The notes below the pieces were generated by a model, which was not told the DNA's origin, ran no database searches, and saw nothing but the letters and a program-made list of their open reading frames with translations. Source: Flavobacteriales bacterium UBA4011 (GTDB lineage Bacteria > Bacteroidota > Bacteroidia > Flavobacteriales_D > Crocinitomicaceae). Taken from it: DNA of 6,103 bases. The stretch covers positions 1 to 6,103 of the forward strand of contig DGBF01000136.1 of NCBI GenBank assembly GCA_002384725.1, read 5' to 3'. The translations under genes were made by a program, and so were the position numbers. Below, piece after piece: positions 1 through 5,226 of this stretch (positions within the stretch are counted from its first letter, which is position 1; each line of letters begins with the position of its first letter).

Positions 1-1177
1 CATCCAATGCAGGAATAGGTAGGACGTTCATAAAGGCAAGAATTATAGAAATTAAAGCCGTCTTTTCCCAGAAGTTACGCCAATCCCATTCTGGAGTAAA
101 CAACTTACCGATGGAAATAAATCCTCCAACCGAAGTCGCACCTTTTTCGGTGAAAATATATTTCAATTGAGAAGCATAATCCTTCAACGTTTGTATACCA
201 TAAGCGCTACCCAATGAAATGCTTTTCTCAACCGAAAAATCAAAATGTTTGAATTTGCTGGTGTCTTGCAAAATTTCACCTTTCTCGCGAGCGAAACCTA
301 ATGTTCCATCTGGAGAAACGATCGCTTTTTTTGTTAAGGTGTCATTTCCTCTTGTGAATGTAATATTTACTTTTTTGCCGCGATTTTCGAACAATTCATA
401 TTGCGTATCGTGAAAAAATTCAATTTTTCTATCGTTAATAGCTACTAAAAAATCACCTTTTTTCAGAATGTTCGACACTTGTGATTTTGCAAGAATAGAA
501 TCGACACTGTTCGAGCGCACTTGATAATCGAAGGGCTGCATCACGCCATTTTTAAACAACTCATATTCGTAATCTTCAGGCAAAACGATAGTTTCAATTT
601 TACCGTTTGCATGTTGTACCTTTAGGTTTTTTGCACCACGCAACATGATTTCTTTGTTGACATCACTACCGTTCAACAAAACTTTACCATCTGCTTCTAG
701 AACAATATCACCAACTTGTCCTCCATATTTTTGAATCATTGGATGCACCGCAAAACCGCTGGTTACATCTTTTGGCGCCAATCGGTCTTCTCCGTAGCTA
801 AAAAAGAGGATGATATAAATGAAGATACCAAGAATTAAGTTGACAAAAACACCACCACACATCACGATCAATCGTTGCCAAGCTGGTTTTGAACGGAATT
901 CCCAAGGTTCTGGATCTTTCGCCAATTGCTCGGTGTCCATCGACTCATCAATCATTCCGGCAATTTTCACATAACCTCCGAGTGGAATCCAACCAATTCC
1001 CCATTCCGTATCGCCGATTTGTTTTTTCACTAAAGAAAATTTCCAATCAAAAAACAGATAGAATTTTTCAACTTTAATTTTAAACAAACGAGCGGGAATG
1101 AAGTGTCCGAATTCGTGAAGAGTAACTAATATAGATAGGGAAAAAAGAAGCTGTGCAGCTTGTATTAAAATTTCCAT
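1..1177 (-). CDS. rseP: RseP-family site-2 intramembrane zinc metalloprotease, C-terminus cut by window edge
   Basis: The minus strand is open from an ATG at 1177 to the window edge, giving 392 whole codons plus one base. Residues 21-25 are HEFGH, the HExxH zinc/catalytic motif, placed in the first membrane helix as in RseP/S2P proteases. The typical GGYVKIAGM stretch is at 68-75 and FRSKPAWQRL at 94-103, followed by a hydrophobic helix (about 103-127). A periplasmic region with PDZ-like sequence (about 150-300) follows. The last residues read NVLPIPALD (384-392), the start of the second catalytic LDG motif; its Asp is residue 392 and the Gly lies outside. Family members are usually about 440-450 residues, so roughly 50 are missing. 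The family cleaves membrane proteins, classically anti-sigma factors and remnant signal peptides; the substrate here cannot be read. A TAnnTTTG promoter lies 23 bp before the ATG. The family assignment is firm. Confidence 0.95.
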   Translation of the reverse strand, partial: MEILIQAAQLLFSLSILVTLHEFGHFIPARLFKIKVEKFYLFFDWKFSLVKKQIGDTEWGIGWIPLGGYVKIAGMIDESMDTEQLAKDPEPWEFRSKPAWQRLIVMCGGVFVNLILGIFIYIILFFSYGEDRLAPKDVTSGFAVHPMIQKYGGQVGDIVLEADGKVLLNGSDVNKEIMLRGAKNLKVQHANGKIETIVLPEDYEYELFKNGVMQPFDYQVRSNSVDSILAKSQVSNILKKGDFLVAINDRKIEFFHDTQYELFENRGKKVNITFTRGNDTLTKKAIVSPDGTLGFAREKGEILQDTSKFKHFDFSVEKSISLGSAYGIQTLKDYASQLKYIFTEKGATSVGGFISIGKLFTPEWDWRNFWEKTALISIILAFMNVLPIPALD

Positions 1178-1200
1178 TATTGATTTTTATTTAATGGGTG

Positions 1201-1208
1201 CAAAGATA
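1201..1208 (-). promoter_or_regulatory. Bacteroidota-type -7 element upstream of rseP
   Basis: The minus strand reads TATCTTTG, a full match to the phylum's TAnnTTTG -7 consensus, 23 bp upstream of the rseP ATG in the 37-bp gap after the preceding minus-strand gene. I see no good TTG at the usual -33 distance. rseP therefore probably has its own start site, although read-through from the upstream gene is also possible because no terminator lies between them. Confidence 0.6.
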
Positions 1209-1214
1209 GTTTAT

Positions 1215-1577
1215 TCAATTGGATTCGGAGGTTTCCTTGTAGATCCCGTTTTGGATGAAGTAGTCGAGAAGAGCTTCTTTCATCAAATGTTGTTGATCTC
1301 TATCCGAAAGAGGAGGTAGCGGTTTTTCTAATTTAAAATGCGGCCAATTATCGGCATCACGTTCTATGAAAGAATAATAACCCATCGGTTCTAAAATGGT
1401 GCAAACGGCAACATGCAATAAATCCGTTTTTTCTTGCTTCGAAAATACCCGGTAACCTGAGCCAAATTCATCTACGCCAATTAAGAACAGAATTGCTTGC
1501 ACATCCATTCCTTCACCAAAATCTTTTTCCAGATGCCCCTTCAGTTTCTGAAACCGTATTTCTATTTCGTAATCCAC
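1215..1577 (-). CDS. Conserved-looking hypothetical protein, 120 aa, function unknown
   Basis: I do not recognise a named domain. The protein is soluble, acidic and without signal peptide or membrane segment. It begins with a charged helix (IRFQKLKGHLEKDFG, 7-21) and contains the ordered, conserved-looking stretches FLIGVDEFGSGY (31-42), EPMGYYSF (63-70) and NWPHFKLEKPLP (77-88), then a helical end with LLDYFIQNGIY (103-113). The composition is that of a real folded protein, and the style resembles small Bacteroidota-specific hypotheticals, which I state from general familiarity only. The start is GTG at 1577: an in-frame TAA lies four codons upstream and the next Met is residue 24, inside the helix-rich N-terminus. 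It lies upstream of rseP on the same strand with a 37-bp gap, so it may be partly co-transcribed with it. A functional link to RseP is unproven. Confidence 0.8.
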   Translation of the reverse strand: MDYEIEIRFQKLKGHLEKDFGEGMDVQAILFLIGVDEFGSGYRVFSKQEKTDLLHVAVCTILEPMGYYSFIERDADNWPHFKLEKPLPPLSDRDQQHLMKEALLDYFIQNGIYKETSESN

Positions 1578-1581
1578 GTCG

Positions 1582-1589
1582 TAAAATTA
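1582..1589 (-). promoter_or_regulatory. Weak -7-like element before the 120-aa hypothetical gene
   Basis: The minus strand reads TAATTTTA, matching TAnnTTTG except for the final base, only 4 bp before the GTG start. If used, transcription would begin at or almost at the start codon, giving a leaderless or near-leaderless mRNA. AT-rich DNA yields such near-matches often, so this is tentative. Confidence 0.25.
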
Positions 1590-1657
1590 CACATTCGTGC
1601 GCGTTAGAGAATCTTATCTGATTGGTTTTCTTCACAAATTATCTAAACATTTCGGTC

Positions 1658-1675
1658 AGTTATCATGTTATAACT
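1658..1675. repeat. Short inverted repeat in divergent spacer
   Basis: AGTTAT (1658-1663) and ATAACT (1670-1675) are perfect inverted arms around a 6-nt spacer, and the right arm overlaps the 8-bp palindrome GTTATAAC (1667-1674). It lies in the 124-bp gap between divergent genes, 27 bp before the lipoprotein ATG and just upstream of a -7-like TAATTTAG (1678-1685). The placement would suit an operator, but the arms are short and AT-rich, so chance is a real alternative. Confidence 0.25.
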
Positions 1676-1701
1676 AGTAATTTAGTAAAAAAGAAATCAT
1701 T

Positions 1702-2334
1702 ATGAAAAAAGCATATTTTACATCAGTTTTTGTTTTAACAGCACTTTTCTTAACGTCATGCGGAGGCGAAGCGCCAAAAGAAGAAGCACTCGAGGTGCAA
1801 GAACCAGTTTGTTTTTATTCATACAATCACGAATCTTCAGAAATGACATGGACTGCCTTCAAGTTCAATGACAAAACGGCCGTTGGTGGAACGTTTACTA
1901 AGATAAATGTTGAAGGAACAACCGAAGGGAATGACCCCATGGCCATTTTGAAAAGTTTGTCTTTTGATATTCCTGTTTCCACCATTGAATCTCAAAACGA
2001 AGACCGAAATGGAAAAATCATTAAGTACTTCTTTGGTACTATTGGAACAGAGAACATTACTGGAAAAATTGTTGAACTAGGAGAAAATGGAGAAGCAACC
2101 CTTGAAGTAACGATGAACAATATGGCCCAAGAGGTGAAAGGACAATATACCTTTGTGGATGATAAATTTGAATTTTCTGCGACGATTGATGTTGCAAATT
2201 GGAAATCATCACCGGGAATTGCAGCTTTGAACAAAATTTGCAAAGATTTACATACTGGACCAGATGGAGTTTCAAAATTGTGGTCGGAAGTAGATTTAAA
2301 ATTCAGTACAACTTTGGCATCTGATTGTAATTAA
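1702..2334 (+). CDS. YceI-like family lipoprotein
   Basis: A 210-residue exported protein. Residues 1-20 form a lipoprotein signal: Lys-Lys start, hydrophobic core, and lipobox LTSC with Cys20 as the lipidated residue, followed by GGEAPKEE. Gly-Gly rather than Asp at +2 does not by itself settle inner versus outer membrane. The mature part looks like the YceI beta-barrel lipocalin-like fold: a strand with TWTAFKF (49-55), VGGTF (61-65), the region SQNEDRNGKIIKYFF (97-111) matching the family's conserved Asn/Arg...FF segment, ATLEVTMN (132-139), and the closing strand WSEVDLKFS (194-202). YceI proteins bind isoprenoid or other lipophilic ligands in a few studied cases; the ligand here is unknown. 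The gene stands alone between a divergent spacer and a strong terminator, so it is probably monocistronic. The start has no Shine-Dalgarno sequence, only an A-rich leader. The lipoprotein call is firm and the family call is good. Confidence 0.85.
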   Translation: MKKAYFTSVFVLTALFLTSCGGEAPKEEALEVQEPVCFYSYNHESSEMTWTAFKFNDKTAVGGTFTKINVEGTTEGNDPMAILKSLSFDIPVSTIESQNEDRNGKIIKYFFGTIGTENITGKIVELGENGEATLEVTMNNMAQEVKGQYTFVDDKFEFSATIDVANWKSSPGIAALNKICKDLHTGPDGVSKLWSEVDLKFSTTLASDCN

Positions 2335-2351
2335 TAGGTAACGTTATTCAC

Positions 2352-2390
2352 AAAAACCACCGTAGAAGATTTTTCAACGGTGGTTTTTTT
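2352..2390 (+). terminator. Intrinsic terminator after the lipoprotein gene
   Basis: A perfect 12-bp stem pairs AAAAACCACCGT (2352-2363) with 2377-2388. The GAA/TTC at the loop base can add three pairs past an A-A mismatch. The stem ends in a run of seven T (2384-2390). It starts 17 bp after the lipoprotein stop. The matching A-run on the left side would let it also stop transcription from the other strand. Confidence 0.9.
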
Positions 2391-2416
2391 ATGCAGTCGT
2401 TTTCGTATTCTTGCAT

Positions 2417-3049
2417 ATGAATTATCTGGATTTATTTATTCTTCTACCATTGGCCTATGCGGCCTGGACAGGATTCCGAAAAGGATTTGTTATTGAGGTA
2501 TTTACCTTGCTTGCTTTCTTCTTCGGAATATATGCAGGTGTCCATTTTTCAGATTACACCGCCGAAAAGTTAGCTGGAGAGATTGATATCAATACAGTCT
2601 ACATGCCGGCCATTTCATTTACGATTACTTTTATCGTCGTGGGAGCGTTAGTTTTTTTCGCAGGCAAAGCTGTTGAAAAACTAGTGCAAGTTACAGCGCT
2701 TAGCCCAATGAATAAAATGGGAGGATTGGTTTTTGGTGCTTTGAAAATGTTGTTAATCATCAGTGTGTTACTATCGATTATAGAATCCTATTCTGAGAAA
2801 AACGACATGGTTCCAAAAGAAACACGCGAGAATTCCATTTTATATCAACCTGTAAAAACAGTAAGTCTGTACACCTTTCCAGGTCTTCGAACAAGCAATA
2901 TTTACATCCAAAATGCTTTGAAACCAGCATCTGATAGCACAGGATTGAGCCCAGAACAACTGTTCAGAGCCAAGGAAATTGCCGATAGCGCTGGAATAGT
3001 AGCAAATGATGCCAAACAACTGTATGAGATACATCAAAAGTATAATTAG
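2417..3049 (+). CDS. cvpA: CvpA family inner-membrane protein
   Basis: A 210-residue protein with four hydrophobic segments (about residues 4-18, 24-42, 63-84 and 103-122) and a soluble, polar C-terminal tail (about 125-210). The start MNYLDLFILLPLAYAAWTGF followed by RKGFVIEVF matches the N-terminus typical of Bacteroidota CvpA proteins (membrane protein named for colicin V production; later work links it to envelope tolerance of stresses such as bile acids; its biochemical role is unclear). I chose the ATG at 2417; an earlier in-frame TTG at 2411 would add two residues but fits the family less well. No Shine-Dalgarno sequence is visible, and a -7-like TATTCTTG (2406-2413) ends only 3 bp before the ATG. 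The 3' end overlaps the next gene by 26 bp, suggesting co-translation. Confidence 0.9.
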   Translation: MNYLDLFILLPLAYAAWTGFRKGFVIEVFTLLAFFFGIYAGVHFSDYTAEKLAGEIDINTVYMPAISFTITFIVVGALVFFAGKAVEKLVQVTALSPMNKMGGLVFGALKMLLIISVLLSIIESYSEKNDMVPKETRENSILYQPVKTVSLYTFPGLRTSNIYIQNALKPASDSTGLSPEQLFRAKEIADSAGIVANDAKQLYEIHQKYN

Positions 3050-3596
3050 CCTTATAATTCTTCCCTTTGCTTTGTTACCGCTAATGGCTTCGACACAAAC
3101 CACGTTTCTGGCTGATTCAGATATAGAAGCAATACCGCCTGATTTCATTGGTGTTCGAAAACTAAGCATTCGCAGATCAGGTCCCTACGTTGGCTTGCAA
3201 CAAGGAAAGTATATGCTTCCTGAGTTTGGGGTTGAAAAGCAGTGGAATAGAGTGAAGTTAAGGAAACCTATTACTCATGCTGGACACATGGGTTTTAATT
3301 ACAATCTCCAAAGAAATGTGCTCGGTTATGATGCTGGATATTGGTTAAAAATCGGCCGAATGGATTTGACATTTGGAGCTAACCTTGTTTTCAGAACCGA
3401 TTTTGACAGAAATACCTTAGGTCTTACCCCGGTTGTTGGATTTAAATTTTGGCAGTTGCACCTTCAAACAGGTTATCATTTCTTAACAGCACCTGCTAGA
3501 GACATGGAAACCAACACCTTTTTTATTTCCTTACGTTTTGTGTTTATCAACGATCGGGATTGGAATTGGTCCAAAAAACAGAAGAAGAAGGATTAG
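3024..3596 (+). CDS. Secreted/outer-membrane beta-rich protein, hypothetical
   Basis: A 190-residue protein that I cannot name. Starting at the ATG at 3024, it opens with a good signal peptide (Arg/Lys at 2 and 5, hydrophobic 6-21, likely cleavage near Ala22/Ser23). Two in-frame ATGs at 3006 and 3009 would extend this with polar residues and spoil the signal, so 3024 is preferred. The mature part alternates polar and hydrophobic or aromatic residues in strand-like stretches (AGYWLKIGRMDLTFGANLVF, about 111-130; LGLTPVVGFKFWQLHLQTGYHF, about 138-159) and closes with TNTFFISLRFVFIND (about 169-183), like the last strand of an outer-membrane barrel. A Lys-rich tail (KKQKKKD) follows. The barrel is inferred from pattern only. 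The gene overlaps cvpA by 26 bp and so shares its transcript. No T-rich terminator follows it. Confidence 0.75.
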   Translation: MRYIKSIISLIILPFALLPLMASTQTTFLADSDIEAIPPDFIGVRKLSIRRSGPYVGLQQGKYMLPEFGVEKQWNRVKLRKPITHAGHMGFNYNLQRNVLGYDAGYWLKIGRMDLTFGANLVFRTDFDRNTLGLTPVVGFKFWQLHLQTGYHFLTAPARDMETNTFFISLRFVFINDRDWNWSKKQKKKD

Positions 3597-3623
3597 GAGG
3601 AATTCGAAGTCTTGCTTTCAGTT

Positions 3624-3674
3624 GCGCCAATGGAAAATTCGAAGCCTTCGGCACTTCAAATTCATCCATTGCGC
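3624..3674. repeat. Long imperfect inverted repeat (hairpin) upstream of the four-helix-bundle gene
   Basis: Two 21-nt arms, 3624-3644 and 3654-3674, surround a 9-nt loop CCTTCGGCA. The right arm, reversed and complemented, reads GCGCAATGGATG then AATTTGAAG, against the left arm GCGCCAATGGAAA then ATTCGAAG; about 18 positions pair, with one bulge on each side and a C-A mismatch (G-U if the other strand is transcribed). No T-run follows, so it does not look like a terminator. The inner part recurs downstream of the next gene. Confidence 0.8.
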
Positions 3675-3700
3675 AGCGCCGATGAACGAATGTCGAATGC

Positions 3701-3720
3701 TTCAAATTATTTCAAATTAT
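3701..3720 (+). repeat. Perfect 10-bp tandem duplication
   Basis: TTCAAATTAT occurs twice back to back (3701-3710 and 3711-3720). The unit shares TTCAAATT with the right arms of the hairpins at 3654-3674 and 4191-4198, so it may be a slipped or partial copy of the same repeat family. Confidence 0.85.
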
Positions 3721-3771
3721 CTTTTGCTTCAACTAATCTTTCTCACTAAATTAAAGTAAAAAATAGAAATA

Positions 3772-4164
3772 ATGGCGACAATTAAATCATTTGACGAATT
3801 GAAGATGTGGCAAACTTCACGTGTACTGAATAAAAATTTATTTAATGTTTTGGCAGATAAAGATGACAGGAAATATGGTTTCTTGATTAATCATCTGTAC
3901 AAAACAGGTGGAAGTATTACGGACAATATTGCCGAAGGGCATGGCAGGCATGGCAACAAAGAATTTATAAACTTCCTTTCGTATACAACTGGAAGTTGTG
4001 ATGAAATACGTTCTCAATTGAACCGAGCCATGGATTTTGAATTGATATCTCCAGAAGACTTTGAAGCATTAAACAAAGAATACATTGACGTGCTTTCACA
4101 GATTTCATATTTCACGAATTATTTGAAAAAAAGTGATTTTAAAGGGAATAAGTTTAACAGATAG
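3772..4164 (+). CDS. Four-helix-bundle protein, 23S rRNA-IVS / bAvd-like family
   Basis: A 130-residue all-helical soluble protein of the family first seen encoded in intervening sequences of 23S rRNA and related to the Avd accessory proteins of diversity-generating retroelements. Family landmarks are FDELKMWQTSRVL (7-19), the hallmark GGSITDNIAEGHGRHGNKEF (46-65) and FLSYTTGSCDEIRSQL (68-83), then two further helices. The family hallmark is usually SI..NIAEG.GR...KEF, and it is complete here. Length is normal for the family (about 115-130). Stand-alone copies are frequent in Bacteroidota and their function is unknown; nucleic-acid binding has been proposed because of the basic surface of relatives. 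No reverse transcriptase or template repeat is seen in the window. The stop codon TAG supplies the first base of a hairpin, and related repeats lie upstream, giving a cassette-like unit. The ATG follows an A-rich leader without Shine-Dalgarno. Confidence 0.93.
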   Translation: MATIKSFDELKMWQTSRVLNKNLFNVLADKDDRKYGFLINHLYKTGGSITDNIAEGHGRHGNKEFINFLSYTTGSCDEIRSQLNRAMDFELISPEDFEALNKEYIDVLSQISYFTNYLKKSDFKGNKFNR

Positions 4165-4198
4165 AATTTGAAGCCTCCGGCATTCGTGCATCAAATTC
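4164..4198. repeat. Inverted repeat abutting the four-helix-bundle stop codon
   Basis: GAATTTGA (4164-4171) and TCAAATTC (4191-4198) are perfect 8-bp inverted arms; past an A-A mismatch two more pairs (GC/GC) form. The left part AATTTGAAGCCTCCGGCA (4165-4182) matches 3636-3653 upstream at 16 of 18 positions, and TCAAATTCAT (4191-4200) matches 3656-3665 exactly. A T-rich but interrupted stretch (4199-4214) follows, so it might also act as a weak terminator for the gene. Confidence 0.85.
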
Positions 4199-4212
4199 AT
4201 TATTTTATTTCT

Positions 4213-4239
4213 TTGGTTTATAGATTCTGTCTATATTTG
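4213..4239 (+). promoter_or_regulatory. Promoter of the prs-rplY operon
   Basis: TATATTTG (4232-4239) is a full match to the Bacteroidota -7 consensus TAnnTTTG and is followed by C, as is common. A TTG at 4213-4215 may be the -33 element, with a 16-bp spacer that is slightly shorter than usual. Transcription would start near 4243-4247, at the foot of the leader hairpin. Confidence 0.8.
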
Positions 4240-4243
4240 CATC

Positions 4244-4263
4244 CCCGTTTGGAGCAAAACGGG
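4244..4263 (+). promoter_or_regulatory. 5'-leader hairpin of prs mRNA
   Basis: CCCGTTT (4244-4250) and AAACGGG (4257-4263) form a perfect 7-bp stem with loop GGAGCA. It lies about 5 bp after the -7 element, so it would sit at the very 5' end of the mRNA, where it could protect the transcript from decay. A Shine-Dalgarno-like AGAGG (4271-4275) follows 5 bp before the prs ATG, which is unusual in a phylum that rarely uses one. There is no following T-run, so it is not an attenuator by itself. Confidence 0.6.
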
Positions 4264-4280
4264 TTCAATTAGAGGTAATT

Positions 4281-5216
4281 ATGTCTAACGGAGTAAAAAT
4301 TTTTTCAGGAAGAGCATCAAAAGTATTAGCTGAACAAGTTGCATCTTCTTATGGAGTATCGCTTGGTGATGTGAAAGTGCTGGATTTCAGTGATGGTGAA
4401 TTTCAACCTTCGTTTGAAGAAACAGTTCGTGGCCAGGACGTATTTATTGTTCAAAGTACGATGCCTCCAACGGACAATCTTTTTGAATTACTTTTGATGG
4501 TCGATGCAGCGCGTAGAGCTTCTGCCCGTAAAATTATTGCTGTAATTCCATACTTTGGATTTGCTCGTCAAGATAGAAAAGACAAACCACGTGTAGCCAT
4601 AGGCGCAAAATTGGTGGCTAATATGCTGATGACAGCTGGAGTTGATCGTGTTATGACGATGGATTTACATGCCGACCAGATTCAAGGATTTTTTGAAGTA
4701 CCTGTAGATCACTTATTTGGGTCGACTATCTTTTTGAAAGAAATTCAGGACATGAATTCTGAGAACTTGATTATGGCGGCACCAGATGCTGGAGGAGCGA
4801 AACGAGCAAATTCATATGCTAAGAAATTAGATTTAGGATTAGCGCTTTGTCATAAACAAAGAAGAAAACCAAATGAAATTGCTGAGATGACAGTTATCGG
4901 AGATGTTTCTGGTAAAGACGTTATTATTATTGATGATATGTGTGATACCGCTGGAACATTGACGGCTGCTGCTGACTTATTTATGTCGCAGGGAGCGTTA
5001 AGCGTTAGAGCTTTTTGTACACACGCCGTTTTATCCGGTCCGGCTTACGACCGAATTAATAATTCAAAACTGACGGAACTTATTGTTACCGATACTATTC
5101 TTCTCAAAGGGAAAAGTGACAAAATTCGTGTTTTGACATGTGCAGATTTATTTGCGGATGTTATTCGTAGAATGGTAAACAATCAGTCTATCAGTTCACA
5201 CTTTGTAATATCTTAA
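4281..5216 (+). CDS. prs: Ribose-phosphate pyrophosphokinase (PRPP synthetase)
   Basis: A 311-residue cytoplasmic enzyme making 5-phosphoribosyl-1-pyrophosphate from ribose 5-phosphate and ATP, the precursor for purines, pyrimidines, NAD, histidine and tryptophan. Visible family motifs: KIFSGRAS at the N-terminus (6-13), DFSDGEF (35-41), the loop YFGFARQDRK (91-100) that takes part in ATP binding, DLHADQIQGFF (128-138) with the metal-binding His130, PDAGGAKRA (168-176) with the catalytic Lys174, and the PRPP-binding loop VIIIDDMCDTAGT (214-226). The length is normal for class I enzymes and no key residue is missing. The gene has its own promoter and leader hairpin, an AGAGG ribosome site 5 bp before the ATG, and lies only 10 bp before rplY, with which it surely shares a transcript. 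Confidence 0.98.
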   Translation: MSNGVKIFSGRASKVLAEQVASSYGVSLGDVKVLDFSDGEFQPSFEETVRGQDVFIVQSTMPPTDNLFELLLMVDAARRASARKIIAVIPYFGFARQDRKDKPRVAIGAKLVANMLMTAGVDRVMTMDLHADQIQGFFEVPVDHLFGSTIFLKEIQDMNSENLIMAAPDAGGAKRANSYAKKLDLGLALCHKQRRKPNEIAEMTVIGDVSGKDVIIIDDMCDTAGTLTAAADLFMSQGALSVRAFCTHAVLSGPAYDRINNSKLTELIVTDTILLKGKSDKIRVLTCADLFADVIRRMVNNQSISSHFVIS

Positions 5217-5226
5217 ATAACATATA

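Larger units (their letters stand above)
3597..3771. other. Repeat-rich spacer between the beta-rich gene and the four-helix-bundle gene
   Basis: This spacer of 175 bp holds no convincing gene. It carries a partial repeat AATTCGAAG (3601-3609), a large imperfect hairpin (3624-3674), the segment GATGAACGAATG (3681-3692), which nearly matches in reverse a part of the repeat downstream of the next gene, and a 10-bp tandem duplication (3701-3720). A short AT-rich leader (3740-3771) follows. A strong Shine-Dalgarno-like AGGAGG (3595-3600) overlaps the preceding stop codon but has no ATG at a usable distance. No clean TAnnTTTG element is present, the nearest being the off-length TATCTTTTG just after the tandem repeat. 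Confidence 0.7.

Noticed and set aside
219..413. Plus-strand open frame inside rseP
   Set aside because: It is antisense to the clearly coding rseP frame, with no recognisable protein features.
889..1077. Plus-strand open frame of 62 codons inside rseP
   Set aside because: Antisense to the conserved N-terminal part of rseP; no family resemblance.
1992..2275. Two minus-strand open frames within the lipoprotein gene
   Set aside because: They mirror the coding sequence of the YceI-like gene and have no start signals or plausible protein features.
2840..3169. Minus-strand open frame of 109 codons across the cvpA/beta-rich gene overlap
   Set aside because: Two supported plus-strand genes cover the whole stretch; the frame has no recognisable motif or promoter.
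3600..3720. CRISPR array or insertion-sequence ends
   Set aside because: Repeats are few, unequal and not regularly spaced, and there is no transposase or cas gene in the window.
3630..3749. Plus-strand open frame of 39 residues through the hairpin spacer, downstream of AGGAGG
   Set aside because: The AGGAGG is about 29 bp from its ATG, too far to serve it, and the frame is made mostly of repeat sequence.
3538..3759. Plus-strand open frame of 73 codons overlapping the end of the beta-rich protein gene
   Set aside because: It starts inside the real gene in another frame and runs through the repeat spacer; composition looks random.
3772..4164. Diversity-generating retroelement, suggested by the Avd-like protein
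   Set aside because: No reverse transcriptase, template repeat or variable repeat is visible in the window; the gene stands alone.
4244..4263. prs leader hairpin as a riboswitch or attenuator
   Set aside because: A single 7-bp stem with no alternative stem or T-run is too simple for a known riboswitch class or a terminator.
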